In this document: positions 1-4,140 of the stretch, piece after piece | How the letters are laid out: every line of letters begins with the position of its first letter | Position numbering within the stretch: position 1 is the stretch's first letter | Made by a program: the position numbers and the translations under genes | Source of the DNA: DASSBG01 sp964583865 | Lineage (GTDB): Bacteria; Pseudomonadota; Gammaproteobacteria; Xanthomonadales; Rhodanobacteraceae | Assembly: GCA_964583865.1 (NCBI GenBank) | Contig: CAZOXZ010000153.1 | Span: 1-5,889 of the forward strand | Direction: 5' to 3' | Length of the DNA: 5,889 nt | Notes under the pieces: model-generated | What the model was told of the DNA's origin: nothing | What the model saw: the letters and a program-made list of their open reading frames with translations, nothing else | Databases searched by the model: none

Positions 1-545
1 CCGATCACCGGGTCGAGCTTGCCGGACTCGGCACGCGCGGTGAGGTCGATGGTGAACTTCTCCAACGCCTGGCGGTTTTCTTCGCTGCCCTGGTCGTCCA
101 CCTTGTTGCCTCCACGCATCTGCTCGATGGCCGCCTCCAGCGAGCTCTTGGCCGCCCCGGCCTGCTTCAAGGCGCGCCCGACCGCGCCCTTGTCATCCAG
201 GGCCGCCAGCACGAACCATTCGCTGGCAATGTAGTCGTCGCCGTGCTGCTGGGCCAGCTTGTCAGTAAGGTTCAGCAGGCGGCTGAGGTCGTTGCCGACG
301 CTGATGTTGCCTTCCTGCCCCTTCACCGAGGGCAGGCTCGCCAACGCCTGCGCCAGCGACTGCTCAAGCTGCGCCAGGTTGACGCCACTCTTGGCCAGCA
401 ACGCCCGCGCCGAAGCACCTGACTGGCCCAACATGGCCAGCATGACATGCACCGGCTCGAGCACGTTGTGATCCTTGCCAACGGCCAGTGACTGGGCATC
501 GGCCAGGGCCTGCTGGAATCGGGTTGTCAGTTTGTCCATGCGCAT
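1..545 (-). CDS. clpB: ClpB disaggregase, N-terminal part (runs off the window)
   Basis: ClpB is a hexameric AAA+ cytoplasmic chaperone that works with DnaK/DnaJ/GrpE to pull apart aggregated proteins after heat stress. Only the first 181 codons are present; the gene continues beyond base 1. The protein begins MRMDKLTTRFQQALADAQSL, closely matching the E. coli ClpB start (MRLDRLTNKF...). Residues about 1-145 are the Clp N-domain with its two repeats. They are followed by EQMRGG and the conserved stretch ending in TIDLTARAESGKLDPVI, which leads into the first nucleotide-binding domain; the Walker motifs lie outside the window. I chose the ATG at 545 rather than the one at 539 because of the family match and the GGAG-type RBS at 554-558, 8 nt upstream. 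It follows pgeF on the same strand after 86 nt and has its own heat-shock-like promoter in that gap. Identity is essentially certain. Confidence 0.96.
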   Translation of the reverse strand, partial: MRMDKLTTRFQQALADAQSLAVGKDHNVLEPVHVMLAMLGQSGASARALLAKSGVNLAQLEQSLAQALASLPSVKGQEGNISVGNDLSRLLNLTDKLAQQHGDDYIASEWFVLAALDDKGAVGRALKQAGAAKSSLEAAIEQMRGGNKVDDQGSEENRQALEKFTIDLTARAESGKLDPVI

Positions 546-553
546 GCGTTTGT

Positions 554-558
554 CTCCA
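554..558 (-). promoter_or_regulatory. clpB ribosome binding site
   Basis: On the minus strand this reads TGGAG, with 8 nt between it and the ATG at 545. It decides between the two in-frame ATGs (545 and 539) in favour of 545, because 539 would have a 14-nt spacing. Confidence 0.6.
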
Positions 559-608
559 CATCGGGTTTCGGGGTTGCCGGCTGGCAGCTGGCGCGAATCA
601 CCGTTTTG

Positions 609-636
609 ATATAGGGATCATGCGCCTGCATTCAAG
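609..636 (-). promoter_or_regulatory. Candidate sigma-32 (heat-shock) promoter of clpB
   Basis: On the minus strand CTTGAA (631-636) is followed by 14 nt and then CCCTATAT (609-616). The known RpoH consensus is CTTGAA, 13-15 nt, CCCCATNT, so the -35 is perfect and the -10 differs at one defined position. The predicted start is near base 602, giving a leader of roughly 55-60 nt before the clpB ATG at 545. The -35 box overlaps the pgeF stop codon (632-634). The same bases can also be read as a sigma-70 pair, TTGAAT (630-635), 16 nt, TATATC (608-613), each 4/6 to consensus, so dual recognition is possible. In E. coli clpB is a classic sigma-32 gene, which makes the location meaningful. There is no experimental evidence here. 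Confidence 0.75.
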
Positions 637-1345
637 TACCCGCGCGCCAGATGAGGCTGGCAAAGCGTCCGGCAGCCTGGCCATCGCGACGCCAGGAGTG
701 GAAGCGATGGTCGGCGAAGGTATCGAAGTCGCCGCCGTGGATCTCGGTCACGCCTGCCGCCGAAAGGCGCTGGCGGGCCAGCGCCTCCAGCGAAGCCAGC
801 CAGTGGCCCGGGCGCATCGGCGTGAACGCTGCTTTGGCATCCGCGTCCCGACCGACGAAGGCATCGCGGACCACCGCGTCGACTTCATAAGAGGCCTGAC
901 CGACGCAGGGCCCAAGCCAGGCCAGCAGCTCGCTCGGGGCACAGTTCATGGCCGCGATAGTGGCTTCCAGCACGCCGGNNNNNNNNNNGTCGTCGGCGCA
1001 CAGCAGCACCGGCAGGCAATCGGCGGTCTGGATGGCCAGCACCTCGCCGGGGCGGTGCGAGACCAGGCCGTCCGCTTGCGACATGGCATGCGCGTCGACT
1101 GCATCGACCACGCTCGTGCCATGCACTTGCTGCAACCAGCACGGCGCGCTCGGCAGGCCCAGCACGGCCACCAGTGCATCCCGTTGCAAGGCCACTCGCG
1201 CAGGTTCGTCGTCGGTGTTGCAACCCACATTGAAACCGGCCGGGCCGGTGGCCACAGCTGCCGGTGCCTGGCGTGTCGTCACCGCGGCGCGTACCTGTGG
1301 CGGCGACGGCCAGTCCGGCAGCAGCCAGTCGAGCCCTTCAGGCAT
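632..1345 (-). CDS. pgeF: Peptidoglycan editing factor PgeF (YfiH, laccase-domain), with an assembly gap
   Basis: This is a member of the YfiH/DUF152 'multicopper polyphenol oxidase' family. E. coli PgeF keeps incorrect L-Ser-containing precursors out of the peptidoglycan; related proteins act on purine nucleosides. Visible hallmarks are LQQVHG (metal ligand His75, counting from the start chosen here), QTADCLPVLLC (ligand Cys110), AWLGPCVG and the C-terminal SWRRDGQAAGRFASLIW. The third ligand, the His of HAGWRG, should lie exactly where ten Ns sit (979-988), so it cannot be seen. Compared with E. coli YfiH about 12 further residues are missing, so the gap is longer than drawn; both flanks remain in one frame. 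I prefer the ATG at 1345, which overlaps the rluD stop by 8 nt and puts the N-terminus at the family position. An upstream in-frame ATG at 1369 would add eight residues. Neither start has a strong RBS, suggesting translational coupling to rluD. Confidence 0.93.
   Translation of the reverse strand: MPEGLDWLLPDWPSPPQVRAAVTTRQAPAAVATGPAGFNVGCNTDDEPARVALQRDALVAVLGLPSAPCWLQQVHGTSVVDAVDAHAMSQADGLVSHRPGEVLAIQTADCLPVLLCADDXXXXGVLEATIAAMNCAPSELLAWLGPCVGQASYEVDAVVRDAFVGRDADAKAAFTPMRPGHWLASLEALARQRLSAAGVTEIHGGDFDTFADHRFHSWRRDGQAAGRFASLIWRAGT
979..988. other. Assembly gap of ten Ns inside pgeF
   Basis: A run of exactly ten Ns interrupts the sequence. On the minus strand the left side ends ...LLCADD and the right side resumes with GVLEATIAAM. 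By comparison with E. coli YfiH, which has 19 residues between the equivalent LFC and GVLE, the window has 7 including the N-derived codons. The true gap is therefore probably near 46 nt rather than 10. A gap length of 10 plus a multiple of three keeps the gene in frame. Confidence 0.95.
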
Positions 1346-2339
1346 CACCGGCGTCGGCCCGCAGTGCATCGATCAGCACCCGCATGTCGCTCGGGCAATC
1401 GGACTCGAAAGCCAGCTTCTCGCCAGTCACGGGATGGACAAAGCCCAGGTGCGCGGCGTGCAATGCCTGCCGACCAAAGCCACGCAGGGTGGCCATCAAC
1501 GCTTCGCTGGCGCCGCGCGGAAACACCGGCGGGCCACCGTAGACCGGATCACCCACCAGGCCATGCCGCACATGGGCCATATGCACACGAATCTGGTGCG
1601 TGCGTCCGGTTTCCAGGCGGCACTCGACGAGGCTATGCGCGCGGTAACGCTCCTTGACGCGGTAATGCGTCACGGCCGGCTTGCCGCCATGCTCCAGCAC
1701 CATCTGCCGACGACGATCGTTCGGGTGTCGGCCAATCGGCGCCTCCACGGTGTCACCGGCAATCAGACGGCCCTTGACCACGGCCAGGTAATGCCGCTCG
1801 ACGGCATGACGCGAAAACATGTCGACCAGGGCCGTGTGCGCGCGCTGCGAGGACGCCACCAGCAAAAGACCGGAGGTATTCTTGTCGATGCGATGCACGA
1901 TGCCGGCGCGTGGCAACTCACCCCGGCTCGCATCCATATGCAGCAGGCCGTTCTGCAGAGTGCCATCCGGATTGCCCGCGCCAGGATGAACCACCAGGCC
2001 GGCCGGCTTGTACAGCACCATGAGGTCTTCGTCGCGGTAACGGATATCCAGATCGATCGCTTGGGGCGCCGGGGCGACCTGTTGCTCGAAGCTGGCTTCC
2101 AGCACGACCGCCTCGCCGCCGGCCACGCGATCGCGCGGCTTGCAAGCTTCACCCGCCAGCGTGACCTTGCCATCGCGAATCCAGCGACTGATGCGCGAGC
2201 GCGACCATTCCGGGCACAGCGCCGCCAGCACCTGATCCAGACGCTGGCCGGCGTGCCCATCCGGGATCACCAGCTCCAGGCGCTCGCTGCGCACATCGTT
2301 GCCGCGATCCGCCGTCTGTGGGTTATCATGCGCGTTCAC
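1338..2339 (-). CDS. rluD: 23S rRNA pseudouridine(1911/1915/1917) synthase RluD
   Basis: RluD converts three uridines in helix 69 of 23S rRNA to pseudouridine, which supports subunit association and translation termination. The 333-residue protein has an S4 RNA-binding domain at about residues 29-82 (GQRLDQVLAALCPEWSRSRI). The catalytic domain follows, with VVHPGAGNPDGTLQN, then GIVHRIDKNTSGLLLVA carrying the catalytic Asp152, then LETGRTHQIRVHMAH and GDPVYGG. All of these are RluD-type; the usual D after K in HRLDKD is N here. Its length is close to that of E. coli RluD. The start codon is GTG at 2339, supported by GAGGG (2344-2348) 4 nt upstream; a second in-frame GTG at 2294 would still leave the S4 domain whole but has no evident RBS. 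It is divergent from bamD with only 21 nt between starts and overlaps pgeF downstream by 8 nt, implying an rluD-pgeF(-clpB) operon. Confidence 0.96.
   Translation of the reverse strand: MNAHDNPQTADRGNDVRSERLELVIPDGHAGQRLDQVLAALCPEWSRSRISRWIRDGKVTLAGEACKPRDRVAGGEAVVLEASFEQQVAPAPQAIDLDIRYRDEDLMVLYKPAGLVVHPGAGNPDGTLQNGLLHMDASRGELPRAGIVHRIDKNTSGLLLVASSQRAHTALVDMFSRHAVERHYLAVVKGRLIAGDTVEAPIGRHPNDRRRQMVLEHGGKPAVTHYRVKERYRAHSLVECRLETGRTHQIRVHMAHVRHGLVGDPVYGGPPVFPRGASEALMATLRGFGRQALHAAHLGFVHPVTGEKLAFESDCPSDMRVLIDALRADAGDA
2299..2329 (+). promoter_or_regulatory. Possible bamD promoter inside the rluD 5' end
   Basis: TATCAT at 2324-2329 matches the sigma-70 -10 box at 5 of 6 positions. The nearest -35-like hexamer is TTGCCG at 2299-2304 (4 of 6), with a long 19-nt spacer. 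Transcription would begin near 2336 and give a leader of about 25 nt before the bamD ATG at 2361, so the in-frame ATG at 2328 would not be on the message. The -10 match is good; the -35 is weak. Confidence 0.4.
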
Positions 2340-2343
2340 ATTG

Positions 2344-2348
2344 CCCTC
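2344..2348 (-). promoter_or_regulatory. rluD ribosome binding site
   Basis: On the minus strand this reads GAGGG, 4 nt before the GTG at 2339. It is the main support for choosing that non-ATG start over the GTG at 2294. It lies in the 21-nt gap between the divergent rluD and bamD starts. Confidence 0.5.
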
Positions 2349-2360
2349 GAAGTCATTTTT

Positions 2361-3197
2361 ATGCGCAACGGTCTGCCTCTTCGCCTGGCCCTGATGGTCT
2401 GCCTTCTGGCTACCCTGTCGGCCTGTTCATGGTTCCACAAAGAGCGCTCGCTGCCGGAGACCGAAACCCTGGCCGTGGCCGCGTTGTACAAGACGGCACA
2501 CCAGTACATGGTGGATGGAAACTACTTCAAGGCCGAACAGTACTACAAGCGCCTGACCGCCCGCTTCCCGTTCGGCCCGTATTCCGAGCAGGCACGGCTG
2601 GATTTGGCCTACACCCTGTACAAGGCCAACAAGCCCGACGATGCCTATGCGGCCGTCGATCGCTTCATTCGCACCTACCCGGCCCAGCGGCACATCGACT
2701 ACGCCTACTACCTGCGCGGCCTGATCAACTTCGACCGCGACGCCGGCTTTCTGGACCGCTGGTTCGGCACCCACGATGCCCAACGCGACCCGAGTTACCT
2801 GCAAAAATCCTTCAACGACTTCAGCCAGTTGCTGCAACGCTACCCGGACAGCCGTTACGCCGAGAATGCGCGCCAGCGCATGGTCTACCTGCGCAACCAG
2901 CTGGCCCAGCACGAACTGAACGTGGCCATGTATTACCTGCGTCGCCACGCCTGTGTCGGCGCGGCCACGCGCAGCAAGTACATCATCGAGCACTACCAGA
3001 CCTCGCCGCAGACCGGCGACGCACTGGCCATCATGGCCAAGTGCTACACCGCCCTGGGACAGGACAAGCTGGCCGCCGACGCGCGCGAAGTGCTGCAGCT
3101 GAACTACCCGGACCACCCGTACTTCGATGATCCCGAGGACTGGCCGAACTTCCCCAGCAGCATCCGTCGCCTGATCCCCTTCTCCAGTCACGGCTGA
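2361..3197 (+). CDS. bamD: Outer membrane assembly lipoprotein BamD (YfiO/ComL)
   Basis: BamD is the essential TPR lipoprotein of the Bam complex that inserts beta-barrel proteins into the outer membrane together with BamA. The 278-residue precursor starts with a short basic stretch and a hydrophobic core. The lipobox L19-S-A-C22 follows; the residue after the Cys is Ser, consistent with outer-membrane sorting. The rest is tetratricopeptide-like helices: YFKAEQYYKRLTARFPFGPYS (residues about 55-75), the conserved VDRFIRTYP and HIDYAYYLRGL (99-121), then RDP, FNDFSQLLQRYPDSRY and the C-terminal repeat around MYYLRR (190-195). It is about 30 residues longer than E. coli BamD, mostly at the C-terminus. 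The start at 2361 gives a normal signal peptide; an ATG at 2328 would add 11 residues and sits on the likely -10 box. There is only a weak GAAG RBS at 2349-2352. The last 22 bases recur downstream at 4086-4107. Confidence 0.95.
   Translation: MRNGLPLRLALMVCLLATLSACSWFHKERSLPETETLAVAALYKTAHQYMVDGNYFKAEQYYKRLTARFPFGPYSEQARLDLAYTLYKANKPDDAYAAVDRFIRTYPAQRHIDYAYYLRGLINFDRDAGFLDRWFGTHDAQRDPSYLQKSFNDFSQLLQRYPDSRYAENARQRMVYLRNQLAQHELNVAMYYLRRHACVGAATRSKYIIEHYQTSPQTGDALAIMAKCYTALGQDKLAADAREVLQLNYPDHPYFDDPEDWPNFPSSIRRLIPFSSHG
3176..3197 (+). repeat. Direct repeat copy 1: 3' end of bamD
   Basis: The last 22 bases of bamD, encoding PFSSHG and the TGA stop plus four bases upstream, recur at 4086-4107 with 20 of 22 identities. 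The two differences (3188/4098 and 3194/4104) are both silent third-codon changes in the PFSSHG frame. The two copies are 910 bp apart and bracket the secreted-protein gene. Confidence 0.7.
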
Positions 3198-3210
3198 CTT
3201 TCCACATCGC

Positions 3211-3232
3211 CCCCGACGCCTTCAGTTCGGGG
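3211..3232 (+). terminator. Weak hairpin after bamD
   Basis: CCCCGA (3211-3216) pairs with TCGGGG (3227-3232) around a 10-nt loop, 13 nt after the bamD stop. There is no T-run behind it, so it is not a standard intrinsic terminator. It may simply be a transcript-end stabilising stem or chance in GC-rich DNA. Confidence 0.25.
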
Positions 3233-3281
3233 CCTGTCGTGCCGTGGTGAATTGTGCCGGGAAGGACAGCTCGGCCACCGA

Positions 3282-3310
3282 TTGACTTGCCCCCCCTGGA
3301 AAAGTCTGCT
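3282..3310 (+). promoter_or_regulatory. Possible promoter of the secreted-protein gene
   Basis: TTGACT at 3282-3287 matches the sigma-70 -35 box at 5 of 6 positions. At a 17-nt spacing the -10 position reads TCTGCT (3305-3310), only 3 of 6. The spacer contains seven consecutive Cs (3290-3296). The 151-nt gap between bamD and the next gene makes an independent promoter plausible, but the -10 is poor. Confidence 0.35.
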
Positions 3311-3334
3311 AGCGTTCAAGCACATTGGCACGAA

Positions 3335-3340
3335 AAGAGG
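3335..3340 (+). promoter_or_regulatory. Strong RBS of the secreted-protein gene
   Basis: AAGAGG lies 8 nt before the ATG at 3349. It decides the start in favour of this ATG over the upstream in-frame TTG at 3325 and argues that the otherwise unrecognised gene is really translated. Confidence 0.7.
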
Positions 3341-3348
3341 TATCGAAA

Positions 3349-4020
3349 ATGATCGGAAGACTTCTGTTTGGGGCCGCCATCCTCGTGACGCTGCCGGCTG
3401 CGGCTCAATCTGGCGCTCTCAGCGATGGCGTCGACAAGGCCATCAATCCGACGGCAAGCAGCATGGAACACATGCCGCTCCCACTCACGCAGGCACTCCA
3501 GCTCCCCGGCTTGCAGCCACAACTGCCCGCGTACCGGGTTGGGACCGACGGTTCCTATTTTCAGGGCCTGTCGATCCGGCGCACCCCGTGGACTTATGAG
3601 GTGCATTACCGGTACACCGAGCATGGCTGGCAGTTCGAGAGCTACTCGGTGGCACGCATCCAGGATACCAACGGAGGCACACCCGGCGGTCTGGTTTCAC
3701 CGGGCGACCGCCAAGCATTGCCGAGCGTACGGGCGCAGTACTTAAATGGTGGCGCATCCGGGATCGATCCGGGCCATACGCCGCCGGGGCCCGGGCACTT
3801 CGATCCGGGACTCCCGCCCGGCAACCCAGACGATCCCGGCACACACAGATCCGGCCCGATTTGCGGCCAGTATGGCGGTTATGACGTCAATTACGACTTC
3901 CTCTGGATTCCCGAACACGACGTCTACGATGACGAAGGCAATTTCGTCCGCAATGTGCCGGGACACTGGGAGTTGCAAAGTTACACTGCGGAACTGGCAC
4001 CCGCAGACTTCTGCGAGTAA
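3349..4020 (+). CDS. Secreted hypothetical protein with Pro/Gly-rich linker
   Basis: I do not recognise this 223-residue protein. The N-terminus (MIGRLLFGAAILVTLPAAAQ) is a clear Sec signal peptide with probable cleavage around residues 19-21, so it should be exported to the periplasm or beyond. Residues about 58-108 form an aromatic-rich, probably beta-stranded block (PWTYEVHYRYTEHGWQFESY). Residues about 133-170 are a disordered-looking Gly/Pro/Asp linker with DPG repeated three times. Residues 171-223 are an aromatic, acidic tail (DFLWIPEHDVY ... NVPGHWELQSY) with only two cysteines, Cys172 and Cys222, which could form a disulfide. The WIPEH/VPGHW pair faintly recalls W-P-G-H-W repeat proteins, but this is a guess. 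It has a good RBS and its own possible promoter, and is convergent with nadE. Codons such as AGA, TTA, CTT and TTT, and lower GC in its second half (33 of 60 G+C in 3901-3960), differ from its neighbours. It is flanked by copies of the bamD 3' end. Confidence 0.8.
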   Translation: MIGRLLFGAAILVTLPAAAQSGALSDGVDKAINPTASSMEHMPLPLTQALQLPGLQPQLPAYRVGTDGSYFQGLSIRRTPWTYEVHYRYTEHGWQFESYSVARIQDTNGGTPGGLVSPGDRQALPSVRAQYLNGGASGIDPGHTPPGPGHFDPGLPPGNPDDPGTHRSGPICGQYGGYDVNYDFLWIPEHDVYDDEGNFVRNVPGHWELQSYTAELAPADFCE

Positions 4021-4054
4021 AGGAATCCAACCTCCCCGCAGCGCGCATCAGAGC

Positions 4055-4075
4055 GGCGACCCACATTGGGACGCC
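4055..4075. terminator. Inverted repeat between convergent genes, possible two-way terminator
   Basis: GGCG-A-CCCA (4055-4063), loop CAT, TGGG-A-CGCC (4067-4075) forms an eight-pair stem with one internal A-A mismatch and a 3-nt loop. It lies 34 nt after the stop of the secreted-protein gene and 65 nt beyond the nadE stop, so it could serve both converging transcripts. There is no T-run on either side, which weakens a rho-independent reading. The rest of the 120-nt gap (4021-4140) holds the bamD-end repeat and nothing else I can name. Confidence 0.4.
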
Positions 4076-4085
4076 AGCCGACTTC

Positions 4086-4107
4086 CCCCTTCTCCAGCCA
4101 CGGTTGA
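4086..4107 (+). repeat. Direct repeat copy 2: displaced copy of the bamD 3' end
   Basis: This matches the final 22 bases of bamD (3176-3197) at 20 of 22 positions. In the corresponding frame it still encodes PFSSHG followed by TGA, with both differences silent. Upstream sequence (before about 4080) and downstream sequence do not continue the similarity to bamD by eye. It is not part of any gene I can support here. Confidence 0.7.
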
Positions 4108-4140
4108 GGCGACAAGGCGAGCCCCACTACCGCAGGGAAG

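Noticed and set aside
1343..1369. ATG at 1369 as the pgeF start
   Set aside because: It adds eight residues (MHCGPTPV) with no family counterpart and overlaps rluD by 32 nt. The ATG at 1345 fits the family N-terminus better, although no RBS settles it.
488..1657. A 389-codon plus-strand open frame opposite clpB, pgeF and rluD
   Set aside because: It is antisense to three well-identified genes, is Arg/His-rich shadow sequence, and includes the Ns.
2427..3191. A 254-codon minus-strand open frame opposite bamD
   Set aside because: It is low-complexity, Val/Gly-rich antisense of a clear bamD, with no RBS or recognisable domain.
948..3197. A 749-codon plus-strand open frame running across pgeF and rluD into bamD
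   Set aside because: Only its last 279 codons (from 2361) are bamD. The rest is the antisense of rluD and pgeF, crosses the N gap and has no family resemblance; long open antisense frames are common in GC-rich DNA.
3764..3809. Two copies of TCGATCCGGG (3764-3773 and 3800-3809) as a regulatory or recombination repeat
   Set aside because: They fall inside the Pro/Gly-rich linker and both encode part of a DPG motif, so protein-level repetition explains them.
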